Source: Platerodrilus igneus (Eukaryota > Arthropoda > Insecta > Coleoptera > Lycidae). From it: a DNA stretch of 64,000 nt. Positions within the stretch are counted from its first letter, which is position 1. Every line of letters begins with the position of its first letter. Positions 1 to 11,627 of this stretch are shown here, piece after piece. The stretch spans positions 310,001-374,000 of the forward strand of contig JARFIW010000966.1 of NCBI GenBank assembly GCA_036346225.1, written 5' to 3'. The notes under the pieces are model-generated. The model saw nothing but the letters and a program-made list of their open reading frames with translations. It did not search any database and was not told where the DNA came from. The position numbers were made by a program, and so were the translations under genes.

Positions 1-3
1 AAT

Positions 4-844
4 AATATCATTTGTAGTTGATATGGCGTGACGTCATTTGTGACAAAAGTTGGTTTAAAAATTGCAAAAACTATACTAGTAGGTAAGACCATCTATGCGT
101 TAGGTGATTTTACTTCAAATTTTCACCACCATAACGTGGAAGTTGGTTATGATTTATACGGTGGTCTGCCGCCAGTCATACAAATTATTTGCAATAGGGG
201 ATTGTGTCAAAATTATGCTATAAAAATAGACTACTTTAAATAAAGAGAGTTTTGCAATTTTGAATTGGAATTTAGAATCATATCATTTACCCAAGAAGCA
301 GCAAACATAAGAACGAATGGTATATCTGGTGAGAATGTTATAAAATTACAACTGGATCGTGAATTCAAATTAAAACGGATTACCGAAACATCTAACAGAA
401 GTGTATGGGCGACGAATAAATTTCAAGAAGAAAATACATATAATATAAAAATCCCAAAATGTTATTGTGCTATCCGAGTATGGGTGCTTCCAGCTATTAA
501 ATTTACGAGATTTAATATGTTATAAAATGGAGGAGTTGTGGTGTAGAAACTTTCTAGAATTTTACGAAAAATTTGTAGGTGTTATAAAAAATGCACGTGG
601 AAATACGGCAGATGAAGAAAGGGTTCAAACCTTATTAGAGGAAGAAAGTCATGCGTGTACTTCCTTATTTAATGATTGCAGCAGTGTAAATTACTTGACA
701 GTGTTGGAAATTATTAAATGCCATCCCGTTTGAAGTAAAATCACCTAACGCATAGGTGGTCTTATCTACTAATATAGTTCTCGCAATTTCTAAACCAACT
801 TTCGTCACAAATGATGTCACGCCATATCAAACCCAAATGATATT
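4..844. repeat. Foldback element H1 with about 115-bp inverted arms
   Basis: The stretch 4-118 reappears as reverse complement at 730-844 with roughly 90 percent identity; both arms contain GATATGGCGTGAC and TATGCGTTAGGTGATTTTAC. The 610 bp between the arms hold short overlapping open frames (265-525 and 467-733) that I do not recognise. This is the shape of a foldback or non-autonomous DNA transposon. The left arm starts at the window edge, so the element may extend further left. No target duplication can be judged. Confidence 0.75.
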
Positions 845-943
845 CTTGTCTTATTTTAACTCCAGAAAGAAGTTTCTTTCTCAGTTTATAAATTTTGCAA
901 TGTTGCCGCCTTCATTTGAGACATTTGTTGACAACTAATATAC

Positions 944-1216
944 GACCGTCTCACGCCACTAATGCCGTGGCTGCAATGACAGGTTAGGTTACTGTTAGAA
1001 ATAGATATTATTATTAAAAAACACAAATTAGATATTATTATTAAAAAACACAAAACACAAATCACTTTACACGCATATCAGAACAGTCTGCAATAGTTTT
1101 AGAACAACTGTTCTGATATGCGTGTTAAGTGATTTGTGTTTTTTAATAACAATATCTATTTCTAACAGTAACCTAACCTATCATTGCAGCCACGGCATTA
1201 CTGGCGTGAGACGGTC
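944..1216. repeat. Hairpin element H2 (MITE-like palindrome)
   Basis: The sequence 944-1077 is nearly the reverse complement of 1098-1216; the ends are GACCGTCTCACGCC and its complement. The arms include AGGTTAGGTTACTGTTAGAA and a short duplication of an AAAAAACACAAA segment in the left arm. The loop is about 20 bp. Its right end abuts the Copia RNase H reading frame exactly, so either it inserted there with loss of the rest of Copia or it marks a deletion breakpoint. Confidence 0.8.
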
Positions 1217-2840
1217 TTCCGCATGAGTTGAAGAACGTGAAACAGTTTTTTGTTTAATTGATTTCCAACTTACAACATTTCCAGATACTTTAACAAGAAA
1301 ACCAGTAGTTGATTTACTATCATTCACGTCTCCAGCCCAGTCGGCATCAACATAACAAATATTTGTATCGTTATCAGTATTTTTACCATAATTGTGTGAC
1401 ACATGACGTGTGTGATATAAATAAATTAAAATTCGCAAAGCATGCCTAAAATTTATCTCATTACAACAATTTTGAAAACGGCTTAAATAATTTACCAAGA
1501 AGGCAACATCTAATCTAGTATCTTGTGAAACATATAATAATGCGTCAATTAAATTTTTATATTTCAAACTGTCATTGAGTTCCCAACCTTCTAATTTCAA
1601 ATTTGTTTCCATCGGAGTGTATTTTATGTTACTATTTAAGATACCATATTTTACTGCAAGCTCTTCAATAAATTTTATTTGACTTAAAGTCATTTGTTGG
1701 TTATTTTTACCATAATTAATATCAATACCAAGATATGATTTTACATTCCCAAAATCGGTCATCCTAAAATGATTTGTAAAATTTCTTTTGATCAGTACTA
1801 TAGAACGTATGTTACTTCCACCAATAAGAATATCATCTACAAAAATAATACAAAAGAGATCCATCTTTATACTAGAATACAGACAAGGATCATGTTGACT
1901 ACATGTAAATCCAAGCCTAACTATGAACTTACTAAAACATTCATACCAGTTTCTCAGCGATTCTTTCAGTCCATATAGTGATTTTTTTAATTTATAAACC
2001 TTTCCTGCTTCAATTTCACACCCTTCTGGCTGTTCAACAAATATTTCAGATTTCACTTGACTATGTAGGAATGCAGTTTGTACATCCATCTGATGAATGT
2101 CATAGCCACGTTGCACACAAACACTTGATAATGTACGTACAGTTGATAACCTAGCAACGGGTGCATTCACATCATTCACCAATTCATTCTGTTCGAATCC
2201 TTTAACGACAAGTCTAGCTTTATACACGCCATAGGATTTTATTTTATACACCCATTTTACATTTAGCACCTTTGTGTCTACAGGTCTGTCAACTAGCTCC
2301 CAAGTTTCTGAATCCTTCAATGAATTAAATTCTTTTAACATTGCCTTTCGCCATTCCTCTTTCTCCTCAGAGTCTATTGCTTCATCATACGTTTTAGGCT
2401 CACTCAAATTTGCATAATTAGAATATAAGACATAATCGCTATAACGCACTGGTACCCTTTTTTTCCTTTCTGATCTACTTTTGACCTCTTCCATTTTCTC
2501 TTCTTTCCCTGAATCATTCTCGCTATTATCATCATTCAAACGAAAACATCCAGTGCCTGATTCAACAAACCTCAAATTTTTTGCCAATTGCACTTTACCA
2601 TTGACCAAGATCCTATTACCTTGATCAAAATATCCTACTAATTTTTCTTTTATTGACTTATCATCTGATGTAGTTCTTTTTTCATCAGATAGTTTAACAA
2701 AAAAATCACTTCCATACATTTGCAAATTTTTCACACTCGATTTACGACCAAAAAATATTTCATACGGTGTCTTTTTCTCAAGAGTCGATCTATTTTTTAA
2801 TCCGTTTCCTATAAAACAGGCAACTAACACAATTTCTGGC
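1217..2840 (-). pseudogene. Copia reverse transcriptase and RNase H (3' part of pol)
   Basis: This is the longest open stretch of the Copia pol. It begins with the C-terminal part of integrase (TPYEIFFGRK), then a Copia RT domain with KWVYKIKS, QMDVQTAFLHS and the catalytic FVDD box, then RNase H with YVDADWAGD and STTGF. The family signature SRSSTHAE is reached at 1217-1240, where the frame runs into hairpin H2 and reads a foreign tail to 1181. A frameshift at about 2840-2855 separates it from the upstream integrase. The RT and RNase H catalytic residues that remain visible look intact. Confidence 0.92.
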
Positions 2841-2853
2841 CAGTATTTTCTTT

Positions 2854-3859
2854 CTAGTTAGCTTCCTTTCTTAAGCACAGTACATGGTGCATAATGGTTT
2901 TGTTAAATCTTTCGGCAACTCCATTTAATTCATGATTATATGGCATGCATGGCACAATTTGAAAACCTTCCCTTTTTGCCACATCATAATAATTTTGATT
3001 CAGATACTCCTTTCCATTATCACACCTCAATTCTAATAAAGCACCTGGTGCATAGTTTTTAAGGACATTGAAATATTCCATAAAGCAATCAAACACCTCA
3101 GACTTGTTTTTAATACAAAATACTCTTGCAACTCTCGAGTAATCATCGATAAAACTAACAAAATATTTTTTAAAATTAAAACCTTCCTCTTCCATAAACT
3201 TTACATCTGTATGTATTATTTGACCACAGTAGTCAGCACGTCGTCGATTGTTTTCATATTTTAAATTTGACATTTTACTTTCTAAGCAAATTTCATAGTG
3301 CATAAAGATGTTATCCAAAGAATTTGGCAAATCATTTAAATAATTTTGACGACACATTATTTGCAAATCATTAAAATTTACATGACCAAGCACTCTATGT
3401 AAACGCTCTTTGACTGACATATTTTTTGCTGTGTAATTAGCTGAAATTATATTGCTTTCAAATATTACCTCGCATCTAATAGGGAAAAGTTTATCTTTGA
3501 CACCTGAATACAAAATTAATTGATTTTTCTGATCGTATACTTCAGCACCATGTGGCTGAAAAATTACAGATTTTCCATTACTTGTCATAGCACTAACGCT
3601 TAACAAGTTTTTGCCTATTTCAGGAACAAAATACATTTTTAATATCTACAACCCTTTCCGAATTTCCATTTTTAAATTTACATAAAATATTTCCTATTTT
3701 TGATGCTTTTAAAACTTTGGCATTGCCAACTTTAACTTGCGTATTGACCTTAAGAATAATATAATTATAAAAATATTTATCTGACATTATTATGTGATCG
3801 GTGCATCCACTATCAATCAGCCAATCTACTATAACATTATCTTTTTCATTATTACTCAC
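2854..3859 (-). pseudogene. Copia protease and integrase
   Basis: The 3620-3859 frame carries the aspartic protease motif IDSGCTDH. The 2854-3636 frame continues, after a frameshift, with the GAG-pre-integrase region (RLHRVLGH) and the retroviral integrase core: first Asp in IHTDV, second Asp in RCDNGKEY and Glu in NGVAERFNKT. The zinc-binding half expected as CxxC reads HYEIC, so its first Cys has been replaced. The gap between the two frames lies at the normal protease-integrase border. Confidence 0.9.
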
Positions 3860-4117
3860 GTTAGAGCTATTAACATCAATATGAAATAATTGGACATTAT
3901 ATTCTTCCTTTGACTCAGTAACATCAGTATTTCCTGCAAAGTTACTCCCTCGATATCTTTGTGGATTGAAATTTCTTCTTTGATTTCCATGAAAATTTCC
4001 CGAATACGATGTATGACCTCGAAAATTACCTCGTCAATTAAAGTTTGACCTACAACAACCATAATCAGAATGTCCATGGCTTCTGCTTGCAAAACTACTT
4101 TGATTTGTCCGATATTC

Positions 4118-4841
4118 TGCTGTACGAGCCCAACAATTTTTTTTTATGTGACCGGATCGTCCACAACCATAACATATAATATTTTTCTTATCAGCATTAC
4201 CAGATACTTAAACATTTGCTTTAGAGACTTGAGCATTTGGTTCAGCGTTACTAATTTCCTTTTCAACAGATCTTACATCGTCTGTCTTTTTATTTAAATC
4301 TTTACGGCTCATTAATTTCTCGCGTATATAATCAACAGTACGTTCTGCCTCCGGCTCTAAATCAATTGTTTCAATAAGATGTCTACAGCTATCTGGTAAA
4401 CACATCATTAAATAGCTAATTTTTCTTTTCCGATTAACATCATCACCAGCACACTGTAATTCATTGATTTTACGTTCAAACATCTCGAAAAACTTTTCAC
4501 GGTCGTCAGTATCATTCATTTTTAAATTACACAACTGGTGTTCAATTAGTAACTGTTTAGCTTCAGACTTTTTCATATATAAACCATCTAATTTTACGAT
4601 TACCTGCTTTGGGGTATCACAATTAATCATATCATCCGCCGGCCCGGCAACAGAAAAATAGTACATAACTTTATCAATCATAGAATTCCAATCTTCTTCT
4701 TTAATCGTTGTAGGACGAACCTCAGTTTCAATAACAGCAATACACTTTTTATATTTTAATAAAAGCATGAACCCTCGTCTCCACTGGTCGTACTTTGACC
4801 CCTTGTAAGATTTTCAATTACAACGTCGTAATTACCCATTT
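4118..4841 (-). pseudogene. Copia gag with zinc knuckle
   Basis: The likely start is the ATG at 4839-4841 (protein beginning MGNYDVVIENL). A frameshift follows after about 11 codons, then the frame 4768-4208 continues with MLLLKYKKCIAVIETE, a typical Copia gag region. That frame ends in a TAA at about 4208, but the same frame continues past it to a CCHC zinc knuckle (CYGCGRSGHIKKNC, about 4130-4175). The stop is therefore a nonsense change inside gag. Confidence 0.85.
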
Positions 4842-4975
4842 TCTATTAGCGTAAATTTTACTTTCAATTCCTGTTTTAATAGATGCTTTTGTTGTGTAAT
4901 GTTATGTTCTTCGTGCACGTATTTTTTGTATAACCACCAACACAGCTTCGTTTTCTAACAAACTACAATCAACTA

Positions 4976-4988
4976 GTTTCTGCTACCA
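4976..4988 (-). promoter_or_regulatory. Copia primer-binding site (initiator Met tRNA type)
   Basis: The minus strand reads TGGTAGCAGAAAC directly inside the LTR end. The first ten bases match the complement of the 3' end of insect initiator methionine tRNA (TGGTAGCAGA), the usual type of primer for this superfamily. Confidence 0.6.
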
Positions 4989-5241
4989 TGCTAAATTGTT
5001 CTTTTTAATAAAGCAATAATACTCAATTGGAGGCATAATGTTTTATATTACTTAACATTTAATACAAAACAAAAGCATTGTCAGTCAACTGTCATATATC
5101 ACGAATACCCAATCTACGACAACAAATAATTGAATTTTTAATTCAACTCTAATACGCACACTCTGCAGGTACGTACTTAAGATATTAAAATGCTGATATA
5201 AAATAACAAAACACAGGGGCGTATTATTGCATGTTACAACA
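4989..5241 (-). repeat. Copia 5' LTR (candidate, about 253 bp)
   Basis: The inner edge is fixed by the adjoining primer-binding site: the minus-strand LTR ends in TTAGCA. The outer edge is inferred from TGTTGTAACATG at 5230-5241, a TG start of the usual Copia form, and the size is close to known Copia LTRs. A TTTATTAAAA polyadenylation-like stretch lies near the inner end. No second LTR is available for comparison. Confidence 0.55.
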
Positions 5242-5440
5242 CCTATTTACATTCGTATTGGTTATAAAGAGCAATGGTGTGATTGGTCGAGGGATTCGCA
5301 TTATGGTTTCCGTTATAGAAAGAGTTAACCTGACTATTATGTTTGTAAAATTAAGAAAATTCTTATGTTAAATAAAGTTTATATTTAGGAAATATGTCCG
5401 TTATTCTGCTAACCCATGAGTAGATTACAATATTAATATA

Positions 5441-8114
5441 TAGTCAAAACCATTTAAACTGACCGATGACTCACCGCGGTACATTATTAGAAATGATAAT
5501 GAAAATTGCATGTCTTTGTCAGTACATGTAACTATTTGCCCTAAAACAGGATGGATAGAAAAAAAATACGTCTTTTAAGGATTGGTATGGCAGCATCAAA
5601 ACGTATGTCTGTTATAACTAATATTTATGTATTATTATAACCTATAAATAATTTTAGTTTCCTGTCACTTTTTGTTGTCTTTTCACGTAGTTCTTGATTT
5701 TTTGTTGTATTTACGTTTTTACATTTAGCTCAAATCGCAAATATAAAAGTTTTTTTCAAAAGTAAAAGGATTTCTTACACGTTATAAAAGGTAAATACAG
5801 CCATCCTATAAAAACACTAAATACTATCACCTCTTTGCTTTTTAGTTGTTCAAAATTCTTCGAAACAAACATCTCAAACCCCAAACACACCAGGTGATTT
5901 TGAACGTCATGGATTATTTTGAAAGAGAGCGTGATAATGAATGTGTTTTAGTTTCGTTTGGAAGTGTTATGCAGGTACAAAAATAAATACACTTAATCCT
6001 TTAAATCAATTAATTATTTCTTCAGCAAACCTCTGAAATATGTGGTTTAGCCTTAGTGTTTTAACTAGGATTAAGAGAGGAGGCTCACAAGCTCTAAAGG
6101 AAAATTTTCCAATTCATTCGACGTGCAGGAAACGCAACCAAACAAAAAGCAGATCTTGCGATGTTGAAGATTTTATAAAACATGCAGTTAAACGTAAAAT
6201 TTATGAGATGCACTTGAAAAGTAATATAAAAATTAATTGTAATTAGTAACTAATTTTTATATTTGTAGGACTTCATGTAACTGCACAAGCACTCCAAAAA
6301 GAGCTTGTTACTGCCGGCATATGTAATTTCAAATTAACTAGCTTAAGAAGACTTTTACCTACTATAGGATTTTTTATAAAGTAGATGATGGAAGGCAAGG
6401 ATTGTTCGAGAAACAACATATAGCTGCTGCACTAATAAAATTCTTAAAGGATTACCATTCCAATAAGGAAACACAACTATATGAACCTGTTTTCTTGACG
6501 AGACTTGGCTTTTTAGTAGGGGATCTGCCAAAAAGAATTGGCATGATACTTCTCACAAAAGCATCAAGAAGAAGCCATTTGGAACAGGAAGACGGTTAGT
6601 TGTTAATTTGTTGCTGTCACTGTGCTTTGTATAGTTACCAAATGTTGTTTTAAATTTATTGTGATACATGCTGGAAATAAAATGGTTTTATACATGATGC
6701 ATCTCTTTGTTTTCTTCAAAATCACAATATGCAGATTATCATGGTGATATGAACACAGAAATGTTCACAAAATGGTTCCAAGAAAGTTTATTACCAAATT
6801 TAAGCGGTCCAAGTTTAATCGTGCTAGATAATGCTTCATATCATTCGCAATTAGTCAAAAGGTTCCTAACAATTTTTCAAATAAAGAGGAATTAATTAAT
6901 TATTTGCTTCGACATAACGTATTTGCTGACACTTCAATGTTAAAAGAAAATTACTTGCATTAGTAAAGGAAAATGTTCAACCAAAAATATTCATACTTGA
7001 ACTTGCAATACAAAGTGGCCATAAAGTATTAAGGCTCCCTCCATACCATTGCCAATTTAATCCAATAGAATTAATTTGGGGTAATTTCAAAGGCTATTAC
7101 GACAATATTGGAACATTTAATGACGAGCACGTACAATTAATATAGCATGAAGCACTTGGAAGAATAGATGACAAATATTGGCAAAAATGCACTCACCATT
7201 CAGAAAAATGTATGATAGAATGGTGGCAAATTGAAAAAAATACATTATCAACTTAGAGGATTCAAGCAGCAACGACTCTTATGAAGATGATTCAATTTCA
7301 GAATAATTGATTAATATAAAATGAAGTGGTGTCCTAGATTTATACTTCTTAATGTAGTAGAGCAATATTACAATAAAATAATACAATACCGTTTTGTTTA
7401 TTTAATACTAAATTTGATTAAATATTTACAAATACACTTTTATATGTACAACCATGCTTGTTAACCATATAAAACAGGAATAAAATAAAATCCCGAAACT
7501 ACAATTTCCTTGATAATTGTGTGAATAACAAGTCTAATTCCAACAGAAATTATTAGTCTTCAGATATTATCGAATCAATTAGAACACACGCATCTTTATA
7601 CTTAATAACAATATAATATCTTGAAAATTCACTTTGTTTTCAAAACCAACAATATCGCAACACCATGCTAAATATCCAGTATCTGCAGTACATTTCTAAA
7701 CTAAGATTTTATCTACATTCCTGAAAATAGCTTGTCCATTTCCATATTATTAATATCTTCATTTAAACACAATTCATCTAAATAAAATGTTGGTCTATTT
7801 CCCTTCCAAACTTCCAATTTACCTTAAATGTTTTGGTTTAATTTTTATAAAAGAAAAATGTATTTGATACTTATGTTAACGCCGTTGGCAACTGTATATC
7901 CAGCAAACATTTCTAATAATTCGTAGAAATTAAAGGATCATTTATAAAAGCCCTGGGACATACATTCTCAGCTAGTATTTGTCACAATATAAACTGCATG
8001 CGCCATTTTGTATAAACAACTGAACTAATCCAGAATGCTAGAAATACGTTCTGATGCATTGATGCATATGCTTTAACAAGATGAGTCATCGGTCAGCTTA
8101 ACTGGTTTTCACTA
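5441..8114 (+). mobile_element. IS630/Tc1/mariner-type DNA transposon with TIRs
   Basis: The ends are inverted repeats of about 34 bp: TAGTCAAAACCATTTAAACT at 5441 and its near-complement ending in GGTTTTCACTA at 8114; both contain GACCGATGACTCA next to the terminus. A TA flanks each end (5439-5440 and 8115-8116), the hallmark target duplication. The interior holds a decayed, apparently intron-containing DDE transposase (5909-7315). The 5441-5908 and 7316-8080 stretches show no coding signal. Confidence 0.82.
5909..7315 (+). pseudogene. Tc1/mariner-like transposase, decayed
   Basis: A first exon from the ATG at 5909 (MDYFERERDNE) ends at a GT donor at 5975; an acceptor lies at about 6025. 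Later pieces encode a helix-turn-helix region (near 6270-6400) and the catalytic domain. The first Asp is in DYHGDMNTEMF (6730-6760), the second in IVLDNASYHS (6815-6845), and the Glu is in NPIELIW after LPPYHCQF (7035-7080). This is the DDE_3 arrangement of the IS630/Tc1/mariner superfamily. Frameshifts and stops (for example at 6595-6700 and 7145) break the frame, so it cannot be functional. Confidence 0.85.
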
Positions 8115-9080
8115 TACGGACCTATTCCCAGAGAAAGCTGCCAGGTTTGGTTACCCAGAAAGGGAATACCGTGATTGGTGATTAATTAATTAATCTATCC
8201 AATCAGTGAATCCATAACCAGTTATTTGTATAAAGTAATATAATACCATCTACATACAAACTACTTTGAAATCTTAAAACGAAGATCGTCAGATTATCCA
8301 AAAATGAATTATCGCTAATATTAACGCGTATCAAATTTATCTGCACATCATTTGCTGACTGTTTCACATTTTTTAATGAAACGTTTACAGTTGCGGTGAC
8401 CCAAATAACACGACGTAATGTGAAATGCAAACCCATGACAAAGTCGTTTTATTCGATATTAATCTATTTTTTCATTGATTATTGCCACTAAAAAAAGCAA
8501 ATTTTATTCTCTCACAATCATTCCACTAACTAATTTGAGCTAAAGGCATAAAAGCAAGTCATCAATGTGTGGGTATGGTATATGTATAAAGAGCAGGTGA
8601 CTTCCTGTAATTATTCCAATAGAATAATCGTAAAGTAGTTTCAAGCGCTTTACTAACGCATTTACAAACTTAAGCTCTTTGCTTTTCTAAAAACCTTGTC
8701 GTAGTTTATACATCATTCGATTCTATGAAATACCTTCAAGGACATTTATATAAATGGTTGCTACGTTGATAATGATTTAAGTATACTTTAAGAACACGCT
8801 AAGGTAAATTAATATCTACATAATTACAGAAAAAGGTATTTAAAATTAAGTCAAATGAATCCTTTGTATTTAACTCTTTTAAAAGCTCCTGTGAATGACA
8901 TGATCGATAGGCAATATTGAATTAAAAAGTGTCCGGCAGAATTTATCGTTTAGTATGTCTCGTAATAAGACGAAATGCCTTTATATACAGTGAACTAACT
9001 AGTCTTATTGGAATACGCTATTTGTATAGACAAGAATTTGTGTGTTTATTGTACATTTACATTAATTGTCCTATTAACGA

Positions 9081-9734
9081 GTGTACATGCTCTCCCTTAA
9101 ACACCATCCATTTAAATGTTATTTGCACAGCATAAAAGTAACTTACCAATATATAGCTGAGTCACATGCTAAGGAACATTCGTTATCATATAATTTATGT
9201 AATTATTGTTCCCACTATAAAGGTTTCGCTATTCGTATGTGTTCACATACCAACGAACGGCTATTCGAATACTTTTTATGTGTACATTCTGCATGTTGCA
9301 AGAGCAAGTTAAGAATTCATGTTTGTTTTCGTTTTGACGAACATACATTTGTATACAGTTTTAGTTACAATGCAACATCACAAGTTTTTGACATTTACCT
9401 ATGCAGTTGCATACTAACGAACGTGAATATTTATGCAATTTGTATGATTATACGGAACCTCCTAAAAGCACTTTAGCATATACAGTTGCATATTAACTAA
9501 TGTACATGCATTTGTATGCAATTTATGTAACTATGTCACATCACTAAAAAGTTATTTAAAAAGACACATGATACCCCATACTAACAAACGTCCATTTACA
9601 TGCAATTTATGTGATTATACCATATCACGGAAAAGTACTTTAAAAAGTCATATACGGTCGCACACTAACGAACGCCCATTCGTCTGCAATCTATGTAATT
9701 ATACCGCATCAAGGAAAGATCATTTACAAATACA
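9081..9734 (+). pseudogene. Decayed 5' fingers of zinc-finger array A
   Basis: The translated stretches keep the 28-residue pitch and fragments of the finger consensus (NLCNYCSHYKG, SHTNERLF, CNLCDYT) but with lost Cys/His residues, stops and frame changes. Three good fingers at about 9495-9733 are out of frame with the main array: copy A lacks one T near 9734 that copy B has, so the upstream frame ends at a TGA at 9736-9738. Confidence 0.75.
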
Positions 9735-11627
9735 ATGAGGTCGTACACTACCGAACGTCCATCCGTCTGCAATTTATGTATTTATACTGCATCAAGGAAA
9801 GATTCTTTACAAATACATATGAAGTCGCACACCAATGAACGTCCATTCGGCTGCAATTTGTGTAGTTATGCCGCATCAATGAAAAATACTTTACTAAGAC
9901 ATATGAAGTCGCACACTAACGAACGTCCATTCGCTTGTAATTTGTGTAATTATGCCGCATCAATGAAAAATACTTTACTAAGACATATGAAGTCGCACAC
10001 TAACGAACGTCCATTCGCCTGTAATTTGTGTAATTATGCCGCATCAATGAAAAATACTTTACTAAGACATATGAAATGGCATACTAACGAACGCCCATTT
10101 GCTTGTAATTTATGTAATTATGCCGCACCACATAAAGGTAATTTAAAAGTACATATGAAGTCGCACACTAACGAACGTCTATTCGCCTGCAATTTATGTA
10201 AGTATACTGCATCAAGGAAAGATTATTTACAAATACATATAAAGTCGCACACTAACGAACGTCCATTTGCCTGTAATTTGTGTAGTTATACCGCATCAAT
10301 GAAAAATACTTTACTAAGACATATAAAGTCGCACACTAACGAACGTCCATTCTCCTGTAATTTGTGTAATTATGCCGCATCAAGGAAAAATACTTTACTA
10401 AGACATATGAAGTGGCATACTAACGAACGCCCATTTGCTTGCATTTTATGTAATTATGCCGGACCACATAAAGGTACTTTAAAAGTACATATGAAGTCGC
10501 ACAGTAACGAACGTCTATTCGCCTGCAATTTATGTAATTATGCCGCACCACATAAATGCAATTTAAAACTACATATGAAGTCGCACACTAACGAACGTCC
10601 ATTCGCCTGCAATTTATGTAATTATACTGCATCAAGGAAAAATTATTTACAAATACATATGAAGTCGCACACTAACGAACGTCCATTCGGCTGCAATTTG
10701 TGTAATTATACCACATCAATGAAAAATACTTTACTAGGACATATGAGGTCGCACACAAACGAACGTCCATTCCCCTGCCATTTATGTAATTATGCCACAT
10801 CAAAAAAAAGTGATTTATTACGACATATGAAGTCGCACACTAACGAACGTCCATTCGGCTGCAATTTGTGTAATTATACCACATCAATGAAAAATACTTT
10901 ACTAAGACATATGAAGTCGCACACTAACGAACGTCCATTCGCCTGCAATTTATGTAATTATACTGCATCAAGGAAAAATTATTTACAAATACATATGAAG
11001 TCGCACACTAACGAACGTCCATTCGGCTGCAATTTGTGTAATTATACCACATCAATGAAAAATACTTTACTAGGACATATGAGGTCGCACACAAACGAAC
11101 GTCCATTCCCCTGCAATTTATGTAATTATGCCACATCAAGAAAAAGTGATTTATTACGACATATGAGGTCGCACACAAACGAACGTCCATTCTCCTGCAA
11201 TTTATGTAATTATGCCACATCAAGAAAAAGTAATTTATTACGACATATGAAGTCGCACACTAACGAACGTCGATTCGCGTGCAATTTATGTTATTTTACA
11301 GCATCAAGGAAAGATAAATTACAAATACATATGAAGTCGCACACTAACGAACGTCGATTCGCATGCAATTTGTGTAATTATGCCGCATCATTGAAAAATA
11401 CATTACTAAGACATATGAAGTGGCATACTAACGAACGCCCATTCACTTGCAATTTAGGTAATTATGCCGCATTACATAAGGGTAATTTCAAAGTACATAT
11501 GAAGTCGCACATTAATGAACGTCCATTCGAATGCAATAATTGTGATTATTGTGCAACATGCAAAAGTCATTTACGGAAACATGTGCTGTCCCATATTCAT
11601 GAACGACCATTTGTTCGAAATATGTGA
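9735..11627 (+). CDS. Poly-C2H2 zinc-finger protein, copy A (about 22 fingers)
   Basis: The 630-residue product is almost entirely tandem C2H2 fingers of the form C-x2-C-x12-H-x3-H joined by SHTNERPF linkers, one finger per 84 bp. This class binds DNA in the nucleus; the target is unknown. Fingers 11-13 and 15-17 are almost identical, a 336-bp internal duplication (about 10610-10850 and 10946-11186). In the penultimate finger the second Cys is Gly (CNLG). The last finger (ECNNCDYC) differs from the rest and ends the protein with HERPFVRNM. The ATG at 9735 follows a frameshift relative to copy B, so the protein may be N-terminally truncated. No effector domain is seen. Confidence 0.85.
   Translation: MRSYTTERPSVCNLCIYTASRKDSLQIHMKSHTNERPFGCNLCSYAASMKNTLLRHMKSHTNERPFACNLCNYAASMKNTLLRHMKSHTNERPFACNLCNYAASMKNTLLRHMKWHTNERPFACNLCNYAAPHKGNLKVHMKSHTNERLFACNLCKYTASRKDYLQIHIKSHTNERPFACNLCSYTASMKNTLLRHIKSHTNERPFSCNLCNYAASRKNTLLRHMKWHTNERPFACILCNYAGPHKGTLKVHMKSHSNERLFACNLCNYAAPHKCNLKLHMKSHTNERPFACNLCNYTASRKNYLQIHMKSHTNERPFGCNLCNYTTSMKNTLLGHMRSHTNERPFPCHLCNYATSKKSDLLRHMKSHTNERPFGCNLCNYTTSMKNTLLRHMKSHTNERPFACNLCNYTASRKNYLQIHMKSHTNERPFGCNLCNYTTSMKNTLLGHMRSHTNERPFPCNLCNYATSRKSDLLRHMRSHTNERPFSCNLCNYATSRKSNLLRHMKSHTNERRFACNLCYFTASRKDKLQIHMKSHTNERRFACNLCNYAASLKNTLLRHMKWHTNERPFTCNLGNYAALHKGNFKVHMKSHINERPFECNNCDYCATCKSHLRKHVLSHIHERPFVRNM

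Larger units (their letters stand above)
1217..5241 (-). mobile_element. Truncated Ty1/Copia LTR retrotransposon
   Basis: On the minus strand the order is LTR, tRNA-iMet-type primer-binding site, gag, protease, integrase, reverse transcriptase and RNase H, which is the Copia order. The 3' end of RNase H and the 3' LTR are missing because the sequence changes to hairpin H2 at 1216. Gag and pol carry several frameshifts and one in-frame stop, so this copy is dead. Confidence 0.93.

Noticed and set aside
11008..11223. Minus-strand open frame inside the zinc-finger array
   Set aside because: It is a shadow of the plus-strand finger repeats in another frame.
9735..11627. 84-bp regularly spaced repeats resembling a CRISPR-like or satellite array
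   Set aside because: They encode in-frame C2H2 fingers with conserved Cys/His ligands; this is a protein repeat.
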